A DNA stretch of 64,000 nucleotides from Dryomyza anilis (taxonomy: Eukaryota; Arthropoda; Insecta; Diptera; Dryomyzidae): the NCBI GenBank assembly GCA_951804985.1, contig OX638136.1:8683852-8747851 (forward strand), given 5' to 3'. Of the stretch, positions 1 to 10,281 are shown one piece after another. Both the position numbers and the translations under genes were made by a program. The notes beneath the pieces are model-generated. The model ran no database searches. It saw only the letters and a list, made by a program, of their open reading frames with translations, and was not told the origin of the DNA. Numbering within the stretch: the stretch's first letter is position 1; each line of letters starts with the position of its first letter.

Positions 1-330
1 TATTGACATCATGCTCAAATACATGATAATAATGTTTTCCGGCGAAAAGACTTGTGGTTCACAAAAAAAAAAAATCGAAATTCGGTACACCTACCCATTT
101 GTAAATATGGGTATCAAATGAATGGAAATTCTTCAGCGATTAAATGTTTGTAGTTATTTTCAGGATTCGTATACCCTGGTGACCTATATATCACTTTGAT
201 TGGTAACCAGACATATGTGTAGGGTATTTATAGTCGGCTTAGACCGACTATAATTTTGATAATCCTAACTATCATAATTACACCTACTTTAAAATTTCCC
301 ATGTGATCTAACCTTCCCAACTGGTTGTTG
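1..330 (-). mobile_element. Element X fragment, inverted copy
   Basis: This stretch is the reverse complement of the first part of the insertion found in the Maverick integrase (about 48941-49215). Shared landmarks are a 20-bp palindrome (TAGTCGGTCTAAGCCGACTA) followed by CACATATGTGTGGTTACC, and a terminal motif AGTTGGGAAGGTTAGATCACATGG, which here reads inverted at about 290-325. No coding capacity is seen. The copy runs off the left edge of the window. The family was not recognised. Confidence 0.6.
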
Positions 331-932
331 TTAAAATCATAAAAAGAAAAAAAGTAAAATTTTAAAATAAAATTTTAAAATCGTAAAATGGCAACACTTA
401 ACATGCAAAGCTATATATAAGCTATATATATTTTTTTTTCATTAATGCTTATTTACAGATTACTCGTTTAAATTTTAATTGTTTTTTTTTTTTGCTCGCA
501 CTATCTTTGAGAGAATTAGTCCTAAGTATGATACAATTTCTCATGTTTCTGTATAATTTTAATTATTTTTGGTTTATCTTTTGAATAATAAAATTTGTAG
601 TGGAGGTTTAAATTTTTACTTTGTTTAATTTCGCGCTATTCATGTCTTAATTGGAGTTTAATAATGGTTTGGTATCATCATGGTTTTTATTTTCACGATT
701 TACTGAAGATGATCAATGTTGGGAGGGCAATAGTTGTACTAAGCGTACACTAAGCGTTTTGACGGAAATACTTATCTCTTTGGCTTTTAAAATCTTTTAC
801 TTTTTGGAATGTTTCGGACATTTTAATCTATTTATTTTGCACACAAATTTAAATATGTCTTGCTGTAGCAACGTGCATCTTTTGCAACTGAAAGGGAAAG
901 GTAGACTGCGAGTAACAGGCAAACACATTCAG
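331..932 (+). repeat. Partial tandem-array unit
   Basis: This matches the 'B-long' block of the first array units (compare 3860-4430 and 6740-7310), then jumps directly to the GTAGCAGGCAAACACATT sub-repeat region. An ORF at 651-947 is the shifted frame of the 69-78-residue ORF seen in later units. Here that frame is broken, which argues against a real gene. Confidence 0.6.
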
Positions 933-1778
933 CCTTATCGTGAATAGAATTCCTCATGGAATTTTTACCCTTGGTGGAAAATAGGTATCGTGAACAATAT
1001 TCGAAAAGGGAAAAAATGTTTCCCTAAAAAAACTACGAATCATAAACAACATTTTGGAGGAAAAATTAACCCTGTTTCGCTGAAAAAATTCCTCCTTTTT
1101 TTCATCGGGGAAGAGAATTAATTAAAAACAAAACACACTTTAATTAACTATACTTTTATTTATAATATGTTAACAAATATCTATGGATAGCACCAACATT
1201 ATTTAAATAAAAGTTATTTACATATTTCTGCACAAATAAATTACATATATATTCAATTACTGCAAAAACTTCACCGGCTGGGGAATATCTTAATTTTTTT
1301 TAACTCTTGAAAAATTAACGCAATCTAATCACAACATTTTCTTACATGAAAAACTACAATCAAGAGTCATTTTATATACTTTTAATTGCAGTTTAATATA
1401 ATTTTAACTTCAATATTTATTTTCACAACACAACGCAATTTTATCCAATTTATTCAGTTCTAATTGAAAACTAAACTTTTATTGAGTTAAAAAATGTGAA
1501 ATTTTTGCATAAAAGTATAGTTAACTGTAAATAATAAAGAAATGTATACATTTTTTATATCTGAACTATTATTTTAAAACTTTATTATCTGAAATGATAA
1601 AGATAACCAAAAAAAACGCATTAAATAAAAATCTGGCCATATTGTAAAACTGCATTCGAATTTCGAACAAAATTCCGGAGGAATTGCTGTTCCTGGGAGA
1701 TTGACGATACCAAAAAATTTTACCTGGAAACAAAAAATTCCGAGGGAATAGAATATTCCCCAAGTCTTCACGAAAATT
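933..1778. mobile_element. Possible DNA element with CCTTATCGTGAA ends (element Y)
   Basis: The left boundary reads CCTTATCGTGAA (933-944). The right boundary is a degenerate inverse (TTCACGA at about 1767-1773) preceded by GAATATTCCCC. A better right end, TTCACGATAAGG, follows GAATATTCCCC in the Harbinger-bearing units (for example 11518-11529). Truncated versions of the interior recur in beta units (for example 8632-9260). No transposase is seen. It may be a non-autonomous element, or these may be coincidental short repeats. Confidence 0.3.
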
Positions 1779-1867
1779 TTGTTTACATTATTTCAGTTTT
1801 GAAGTTTTAAAAGCTTGATCAACAAGTTGTCGATAGAAAATGTTGTTACAATAGCTGCGTTTTTTTC

Positions 1868-2170
1868 ATAGTCGGTCTAAGCCGACTATAAATACCCTAC
1901 ACATATGTGTGGTTACCATTCAAAGTGTATATAGGTCACCAGGGTAAACGAATACTGAAAATAACTACAAACTTTCAATCGCTGAAGAATTTCCATTCAT
2001 TTGATACCCATATTTACAAATGGGTAGCTGTACCGAATTTCGATTTTTGTTTTTTGGAACCACAAGTCGTTTCGTGGGATTCTCACCATGTATTTGAGCA
2101 TGAAGTCAATATATATTTGACCAAAAAAGTTTACCTAAGCACATGTTACATGGAAACAAAAAATTCCGAG
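1868..2170 (+). mobile_element. Element X fragment, direct copy
   Basis: It starts with the same 20-bp palindrome as the X copy in the integrase (TAGTCGGTCTAAGCCGACTA) and follows that copy to about 2150 with several substitutions. With the inverted copy at 1-330 it forms a divergent inverted pair around element Y and a unit fragment. The 93-residue ORF here (1907-2188) looks incidental. Confidence 0.55.
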
Positions 2171-2819
2171 GGCAGCTATGCGGCTTAGCTATAAGAATTT
2201 ATTCAATAAAACATTCAAGAAACTAAAGTCAAACGGCACAGACGTTCCAGTGTTTTTTTTATTTATACATCTCAAATACATTACAAGGCGACCGTACCTT
2301 AGGTACATTACAAAATAGTACCTAATTGGAAAAAATGTACTGAATTTTTTGTATTTCGAAATAGTCTTTGTTCGAGATTATGTAATTTTACATATTTGAT
2401 GTGATTTTATAGAATTTATTTCAAAATATCAATAATATCAGTTTTTCAATGAATTTTCATTTGTTTTGTAGTTCTAGTAGAAAATATAAAAAATTTAATA
2501 TTTGTAGAGATTTTGTCAAGCTTTCAAATAAAAATGCAGAATACTGACCACAGGCCCGTCTTAATTTTGATGAAATTGTAGCTACAACATGGCATTGTCA
2601 TAGGAAGAGGTGAATGAAGACTCATGCAGTCCTTTAGACCTATCATTGAGCTGGTCTTTAATTGGACAATCAAATTCTTCAATTGAAGACCAGTTCAGTG
2701 ATATGTCTGAAGAGTAAAGTTGCCGATTGGTTTCATATAAAGGGACAGAACTAGATCTGATTCATAATATTTTCCCATAGGTTTACACTGCAGTTCTCAT
2801 AATCTGATTAAAAGTTTAG
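2171..2819 (+). repeat. Beta-unit tail fragment with hairpin
   Basis: From about 2320 this matches the block found in beta units (compare 9340-9835), including the hairpin at 2642-2702. It ends at the GTTTACACTGCAG...TTTAGGAG boundary. No gene is seen. 2171-2320 shows nothing recognisable. Confidence 0.55.
2642..2702 (+). repeat. 61-bp hairpin, copy 1
   Basis: Two 23-base arms flank a 15-base loop. The right arm reads CAATTGAAGACCAGTTCAGT.. and the left arm is its near-perfect inverse. This copy has two extra changes in the left arm relative to the beta-unit copies. Confidence 0.7.
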
Positions 2820-3418
2820 GAGCCGAGCCAAAAGTAGGAACCGAGTTTGAAAATGAGCCAAATCGGTCAACGGACACGCCCACCTCCCATACAAGTCAAT
2901 TTTATATAACTCTTTCGGGACTAATAAGTCGAAAAGTATTCAATGTATAGTTATAAAATTTAAAACGTATTGTTAGAATTCACCTAAAAATATGTGGCCC
3001 AAAAATGGGAGTGATCCGCCCGCATTTTTTTTTTCATTATATCCCGGGTTTTCATAGTGGAAATTTGATCCGTAAATTATTAAAATCAAATCTATGAAAT
3101 ATTTGTCTTTCAAAATTTTAAATATAGGCGTGGTCCGCCCAATTACATTTAAAAATTTTTTTTTTTTGTTTTTTATACTTTTATATCAATTTTTAAATTA
3201 TGGGGATATAAGATGTAAATATCTGATATGTGAATAATATTCTGAGGGTGGGGAGGTTCAGTATAATTAAAAACTTTAAAATTAAGATATACAATTAAAT
3301 ATCCCACTAATGGTGTAGGGTATTCCATAGTCGGGCCCGACCGACTATAAAAGTCCGCCCCATAGGACCGAACTTACCCATGTGACCTAACTTTCCCAAC
3401 TCGTTTATTTTACAACAT
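2820..3418. mobile_element. Unidentified transposable-element fragment
   Basis: This block is absent from the later units at the same junction. It contains two GC-richer motifs (GTGATCCGCCCGC and GGCGTGGTCCGCCCAA) in an AT-rich setting. It ends in TGGTGTAGGGTATTCC, a palindromic TAGTCGGGCCCGACCGACTA, and an inverted, diverged X terminus (CATGTGACCTAACTTTCCCAACT). No open frame of note. The family was not recognised. Confidence 0.45.
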
Positions 3419-6270
3419 GTCACTCAGACTTACTACTGAAGATTTATCTGCCTCGGCGGCTAGTGCAACAATTTATTGTATTTGTACTCAAAGTGGTGGG
3501 ACCTACAGTTAATTGCCGAATCCGAACGGCGGGTGAGAGCTTTCCATTGGTAAGAATGGAATGGGTTAAAGAAAAGTAACTTTTGTCAACTAAAATAAGT
3601 GCGTTAATTTGAAATAGAAAATATATCGAATGTGCAAAAGAAAAATATATTAAACGAAATTTAATGAGAAAATGTTGCTAAAAAAATATTTCCAAAGAAT
3701 AAGTTTGTCTCAAGAGACACACAAAATTTTCTCACCACCCACACAAACTTTTAAAGGTCTGCGATTACCCTCGGAACGTTGAAACAATTTTTTTTAATGT
3801 TTATGTATAAATAAAATTAAATCGAATTATTGCGATATGTGGTCGAATATGACATTTTTGTTGTTAAAATCATAAAAAGAAAAAAAAAGTAAAATTTTAA
3901 AATAAAATTTTAAAATCGTAAAATGGCAACACTTAACATGCAAAGCTATATATAAGCTATATATATTGTTTCATTAATGCTTATTTACAGATTACTCGTT
4001 TCAATTTTAATAGTTTTTTTTGCACGCACTATCTTTAAGATAATTAGTCCTAAGTATGATACAATTTCTGATGTTTCTGTATAATTTTAATTATTTTTGG
4101 TTTATCTTTTGAATAATAAAATTTGTAATGGAGGTTTAAATTTTTATATTGTTTAATTTCGCGCTATTCATGTCTTAATTGGAGTTTAATAATGGTTTGG
4201 GATCATCATGGTTTCTATTTTCACGATTTACTGAAGATGATAAATGTTGGGAGGGCAATAGTTGTTGCACTAACATCAATGTACAACATTTGTGGAATCG
4301 TTTTAACGGAAATACTTATCTCTTTGGCTTTTAAAATCTTTTACTTTTTGGATTGTTTTGGATGTTGTCGGACATTTTAATCTATTTATTTTGCACACAA
4401 ATTTAAATATGTCTTGCTGTAGCAACGTGCATCTTTAAGGGCCAGTTTTTCAGTGCTAGTTGAACTTCGTTTGTGGTTTAAACTTGGTTTAAAGTCAGAA
4501 ACGAATTTTTTAATTAATTATGTTCATAGTTTAAACGTAGTTTAAACGCACAATATGTATCGTTTAAACTTCGTTTAAACGCACAATATGTATCGTTTAA
4601 ACTTCGTTTAAAATGCCATATTTTTTGGCAGAACATTGTTTAAACAACATTAATTTAAATATTTGTAAATAAAAATGTTTTCCTCGGACGAAGAAGATTT
4701 AGGTGATGAGGAAATATCGCAAATATTAAATATTACCGTGCTACGTTGTGTTAAAACCATTAGATCGCGTCCGGATCACTTTAATTTGTATGACGAACTG
4801 GATTTCTTTGTTAGATTTCGCTTATCAAAAACTTCAACTTATAGCATTTTGCAACTTATTGGCACGCATATTGAACATCCAACAAATTGGTAAAGAATTC
4901 ATCGAAATATATACTTTCACGTCAAATGTCTAACAAATATATTATAGGAATAACGCTTTAACAGCAGAGCAAATGCTATTAATAACACTTCGTGTATATG
5001 CAACTGGAGGTATGTTGCGAACAATTGGGGATATATAGAATATTCCCCATGTTTTCACGATAAGGTAAGACTGTGCATCGCTGCTCTATTATTTGCTTTA
5101 TTTTTGAACACTATAAAAATATTTAATTGAGTATTGATTTAATATTTTTTTATTGTATTTTTTTTTTATAATTAACCTTTTTTTCATTATATTTTAAGTT
5201 AAATTTAAATAAAATGTTTTTAGTTGAGTGAGGATACAAATAATTTTTTACTGAACATTTTTTTTGGTCGTACAGTAGTTGTATGTACAACATTTTATGT
5301 TGAGAGGCATTTTAATGCGCTCCATTCACAATACAAAAAAAAACAATCCAAAAGAAATGAAAGAATTGCTTTCAATATTAAAACAATCATTTTTTTAAAA
5401 AAGATGAATGCACGCCAATTAAAGAAAATTGAAAATTTTAATTGGACCAATGTTTATACTGTGTATATATTTGTGGTATAACAAACAAAACACAACAAAA
5501 AGCACACAAAATAAGTATTTTAATGTTGCGACATAAAAGATAAACAAAAAGCTTTTACATGAGCTTTCGACCAATATTGTTTTAAGTGTAAAGCATTTCA
5601 AACGCACAAACACTTAGGCATTTTGTTAATGTGTGCATTTGCCCTTTGCAGATCTAGATCATATGTTTATGGTCCCTACCTTTCCCTACCATTTTGCTTC
5701 CGGATTATTGCCCACCTTACCCTGCCTGAGCCTACCATTTTCCTTACACCTGTTTGGCTACCATACGCTACCTATGCCTTCCATTCCCCTACCAATTTTG
5801 TTTTCATGCCATAACAGGGAACTGGTATGTTCAAGCGAGCCCTAGCGGGCAAAAGCATTTTGTGTAAGTTTTGGAAGTATCTTTATAGCTAGAATATGAA
5901 AGAGAAAGGTACCTGTAGCAGGCAAAAGCATTTTGTGTAAGTTCTGATTTTGAAGACTTGAAAAGTATCTTTGGAAGGGAAAGGTAGTCTACCTGTAGCA
6001 GGCAAACACATTGTATAGGAATTTTGTTTTGAAATTTTAAAAATCATTTTAATTGTAGGGAACTAAAAGGGAATTTTTAAAATAATATAAAATAAATAAA
6101 TAGAATTTAATAAAATAATAAAACTTAGTAAATAAATAAAACTTATTAATTATAAATGTATCAATTTTGATATTCTTGAATACAGTTGAAAACTTTGAAT
6201 ATTTTGGATTACCTTCAAATATTTTCGATTATTTTTGAATACACTTAACGAAAAATTTCGTTTTCAGTAA
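3419..6270 (+). repeat. Array unit 1 (alpha type with long B block), 2852 bp
   Basis: Order of parts: A block with a SINE-derived segment, long B block, Harbinger fragment (4439-5065), D block, E block of GTAGCAGGCAAA sub-repeats, and AT-rich F block. The start codon context of the recurring ORF is at 4192. No gene is supported outside the Harbinger remnant. The unit is more diverged than units 3-11. Confidence 0.75.
4439..5065 (+). pseudogene. Truncated PIF/Harbinger transposase fragment with one end
   Basis: The left end GGGCCAGTTTTTCAGTGCT is preceded by TAA, the three-base target type of PIF/Harbinger elements. It is followed by repeated GTTTAAAC-type motifs and a transposase N terminus beginning MFSSDEEDL (4675). 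A 58-bp GT-AG intron (4890-4947) separates it from a second exon containing ALTAEQMLLITLRVYATGG, which resembles the conserved N-terminal region of HARBI1-like transposases. The frame stops right after GDI, where an unrelated GAATATTCCCC motif begins, so the DDE catalytic domain is missing. Identification rests on the exon-2 motif plus the end sequence. Confidence 0.7.
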
Positions 6271-7317
6271 GTCACTCAGACTTACTACTGAAGATTTATC
6301 TGCCTCGGCGGCTAGTGCAACAATTTATTGTATTTGTACTCAAAGTGGTGGGACCTACAGTTAATTGCTGAATCCGAACGGCGGGTGAGAGCTTTTCATA
6401 GGTAAGAATGGAATGGGTTAAAGAAAAGTAACTTTTGTTATGTTATCATACTTCAAAAATAATAAAATAAGTGCGTTAATTTGAAAAAGAAAATATATCG
6501 AATGTGCAAAAGAAAAATATATTAAACGAAATTTAATGAGAAAATGTTGCTAAAAAAATATTGCCAAAGAATAAGTTTGTCTCAAGAGACATGTTGCGAC
6601 ACACACAAAATTTTCTCACCACCCACACAAACTTTTAAAGGTCTGCGATTACTCTCGGAACGTTGAAACAATTTTTTTTTAATGTTTATGTATAAATAAA
6701 ATTAAATCGAATTAATATGATATGTGGTCGAATATGACATTTTTGTTGTTAAAATAATAAAAAGAAAAAAAAAGTAAAATTTTAAAATAAAATTTTAAAA
6801 TCGTAAAATGGCAACACTTAACATGCAAAGCTATATATAAGCTATATATATTGTTTCATTAATGCTTATTTACAGATTACTCGTTTCAATTTTAATAGTT
6901 TTTTTTGCACGCACTATCTTTGAGATAATTAGTCCTAAGTATGATACAATTTGTGATGTTTCTGTATAATTTTAATTATTTTTGGTTTATCTTTTGAATA
7001 ATAAAATTTGTAATGGAGGTTTAAATTTTTATATTGTTTAATTTCGCGCTATTCATGTCTTAATTGGAGTTTAATAATGGTTTGGGATCATCATGGTTTC
7101 TATTTTCACGATTTACTGAAGATGATCAATGTTGGGAGGGCAATAGTTGTTGCAATAACATCAATGTACAACATTTGTGGAAGGGTTTTGACGGAAATAC
7201 TTATCTCTTTGGCTTTTAAAATCTTTTACTTTTTGGAATGTTTCGGACATTTTAATCTATTTCTTTTGCACACAAATTTAAATATGTCTTGCTGTAGCAA
7301 CGTGCATCTTTAAGTGA

Positions 7318-7376
7318 TTCGGAAGCAACATCCCTACCCCGACTAGCTAGTGCCGGAAACTTTGCGTGCTTCCGAA
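7318..7376 (+). repeat. Inverted repeat TTCGGAAGCA / TGCTTCCGAA
   Basis: A 10-base perfect inverted repeat spaced by 39 bases lies just after the recurring ORF. It is also present at the matching place in unit 12 (about 35521-35579) although the loop sequence differs there. Function unknown. Confidence 0.5.
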
Positions 7377-8079
7377 GATAATTTTAATTTTTTTAGTACA
7401 GTTGATTGGAAAACAGTTTTTTGTGTTATATAACTACGATCTATCTGGCCGCTCTGTAACTTTTTACAGTATTTTTTTTTCTCACCTATCTATCAGTTAA
7501 TTTGGAATATAAATATTAGTCATGACGTTTTAATAATTATCCATATTAGCTATTCTACATTTTAAATTTCAAAATTAAAATCAATTCTATTATTTTTCTG
7601 TTAGACTACAACCAATTACGACTGGATATGCAAAGAAATTATACAACAAATAAATACGATATTAATTATTTTGATTAAATAAATTTTTAAAATTAAATAA
7701 ATAAATACAATTTAATAAAATAATAAAACTTATAGCCGTATTCTGGCATTTTCATGACAAAGTCTAGTCATTGAAATTTGTCATAACTTGTAATAAATAA
7801 TTGTTACTGTATTATACTTTAAACGTAACAAATTTAAACTCAAAACAGTGCCCCAGACAAAAAATATGCATGGAAACTGGTATTATAGTAGTAGTTTTGA
7901 GGAAAACTCACAGAAATATGGTAGGAAATACACATTGCATAGAAGGCATTTTGAATTTATGAAAACAGTCAGGCTTTCTATATCACCTTTTGCGCAGGAA
8001 ACTGATATGTGTAAGTGAGCCCCTAGCAGGCAAAAGCATTTTGTGTAAGTTTTGAAAAGTATCTTTATAGCTAGAATAT

Positions 8080-8389
8080 AATAATAATAATAATAGTTTG
8101 GCGCTACAGTCCTGTATAGGACTTCGGTCGAGCTCTCTCACCATTTTGAGCTGTGCGTGTTATATTTGTACTCTAAGTGGTGGGACCTACAGTTTATTGC
8201 CGAATCCGAACGGCGGGTGAGAGCTTTTCATAGGCAATGTTTTACTCTCGTAGGTTTGCCATTTACTGCCGAGAGGTAGCGCGGTATAGAAAAATGTTTC
8301 TATGAAAAGATGTTGTTAGCCCCAGTCCAGGTTTGAACCGGGGACCTTTCGGCTCGCAGTCCAACGCACTAACCACTGAGTTACCGCGG
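8080..8389 (-). mobile_element. tRNA-derived SINE, copy 1
   Basis: On the minus strand the element starts with a tRNA-like head (GCCGCGG..., A box here AACTCAGTGGTTAG, B box GGTTCAAACC), continues through a 230-bp body, and ends in an (ATT)n-like tail. It is bounded by a CTAGAATAT target duplication (8071-8079 and 8390-8398). The head resembles an arginine-type tRNA, but the anticodon stem pairs poorly, so it is not a functional tRNA gene. Confidence 0.8.
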
Positions 8390-8398
8390 CTAGAATAT

Positions 8399-8632
8399 GG
8401 AAGGGAAATTTAGCCTACCTGTAGCAGGCAAACACATTGTATAGGAATTTTGATTTGAAATTTTAAAAAGCATTTTAATAGTAGGGAACTGAAAGGGAAT
8501 GGTAGCCTGCTAGTATCAGGCAGAAACATTTTATAGGAATTTCTGTTTTGAAATTTTAAAAATCATTTTAATAGTATGCAACTGAAAGGGAAAGGTAGAC
8601 TACGAGTAGCAGGCAAACACATTCAGCCTTAT
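8399..8632 (+). repeat. E block: diverged ~90-bp sub-repeats
   Basis: Successive copies of a motif of the form AGGGAAAGGTAG..GTAGCAGGCAAACACATT, followed by TAGGAATTT, TTTGAAATTTTAAAAA and CATTTTAATAGTA, occur with about 90-bp spacing. The same sub-repeats close every unit (for example 5841-6060, 12305-12540, 15300-15480). No coding potential is seen. Confidence 0.6.
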
Positions 8633-9666
8633 CGTGAATAGAATTCCTCCCTGTTTCGCCGAAAAAATTCCTCCACTTTTTCATCGGGGAAGAAAATTAA
8701 TTAAAAACAAAACACACTTTAATTAACTATACTTTTATTTATTATGTGTTAACAATAACAAATATCTATGAATAGCACCAACATTATTTAAATAAAAGTT
8801 ATTTACAGATATATTTAACCACTGCAAAAACTTCACCGGCTGGGGAATATCTTAATTTTTTTTTAACTCTTGAAAAATTAACGCAATCTAATCACAATAT
8901 TTTCTTAAATGAAAAACTACAATCAAGAGTCATTTTATATACTTTTAATTGCAGTTTAATATAATGTTAACTTCAATATTTATTTTCACAACACAACGCA
9001 ATTTTATCCAACAAAAGACTGTTTGACATTTGGTAAAACAGCAGATTTTGCGTTGCCTGGTGTTCAGTTCGAATTGAAAATTAAACTTTTATTGAGTTAA
9101 AAAATGTGAAATTTGTGCATAAAAGTATAGTTAACTGCAAATAATAAAAAATGTATACATTTTTTATATCTGAACTATTATTTTAAAACTTTATTATCTG
9201 AAATGATAAAGATAACCAAAAAAAACGCATTAAATAAAAATATGGCCATATTGTAAAACTTAGCTTAGCTTTTTTGTGTTGTATACGTATACATAGCAGT
9301 GTAGATATTTATGTTTTTATAATTAGTACTGAATTAATGAAAAAATAGTACCTAATTGGAAAAAATATACTGAATTTTTTGTATTTCGAAATAGTCTTTG
9401 TTCGAGATTATGTAATTTTACATATTTTAATGGGATTTTATGGAATTTATTTCAAAATATTATTAATATCAGTTTTTCAATGAATTTTCATTTGTTTTGT
9501 AGTTATAGTAGAAAATATAAAAAATTTAATATTTGTAGAGATTTTGCCAAGCCTTCAAATAAAAATGCAGAATACTGACCACAGGCCCGTCTTGATGAAA
9601 TTGTAGCTACAACATGGCATTGTCATAGGAAGAGGTGAATGAGGACTCATGCAGTCCTTTAGACCT

Positions 9667-9727
9667 ATCATTGAACTGGTCTTCAATTGGACAATCAAAT
9701 TCTTCAATTGAAGACCAGTTCAGTGAT
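9667..9727 (+). repeat. 61-bp hairpin, copy 2
   Basis: The 23-bp stem has a single G-T or mismatch position and a 15-base loop. A second small hairpin (AGGACT CATGC AGTCCT) lies just upstream. Confidence 0.75.
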
Positions 9728-10281
9728 ACGTCTAAAGAGTAAAGTTGCCGATTGGTTTCATAGAACTGATTCAAAATATTTTCCCATAGGTTTACACTGC
9801 AGTTCTCATAATCTGATTAATAGTTTAGGAGTTGCTGTGGGTCATTTTGTGTAAGTTTTGGAAGTATCTTTATAGCTAGAATATGAAAGAGAAAGTTAAC
9901 TGTAGCAGGCAAAAGCATTTTGTGTAAGTTCTGATTTTGAAGACTTGAAAAGTATCTTTGGAAGGGAAAGGTAGTCTACCTGTAGCAGGCAAACACATTG
10001 TATAGGAATTTTGTTTTGAAATTTTAAAAAGCATTTTAATAGTAGGGAACTAAAAGGGAATTTTTAAAATAAAATAAAATAAATAAATAGAATTTAATAA
10101 AATAATAAAACTTAGTAAATAAATAAAACTTATTAATTATAAATGTATCAATTTTGATATTCTTGAATACAGTTGAAAACTTTGAATATTTTGGATTACC
10201 TTCAAATATTTTCGATTATTTTTGAATACACTTAACGAAAAATTTCGTTTTCATATTTATCTATTTTTTATTTTACAACAT

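Larger units (their letters stand above)
6271..10281 (+). repeat. Array unit 2 (long beta type), 4011 bp
   Basis: Parts: A, long B, a 600-bp segment that occurs elsewhere only in unit 12 (7314-7900, compare 35518-36120), SINE (8080-8389), E sub-repeats, element Y fragment (8632-9260), hairpin block (9340-9830), a second E copy and F. This appears to be the fullest beta form, from which units 4, 7 and 9 are shortened. The 78-residue ORF at 7077 is the recurring array ORF and is not a supported gene. Confidence 0.75.

Noticed and set aside
8320..8391. Possible tRNA gene on the minus strand
   Set aside because: The A and B boxes are good, but the acceptor and anticodon stems pair poorly and the sequence continues into a SINE body and tail with target duplications.
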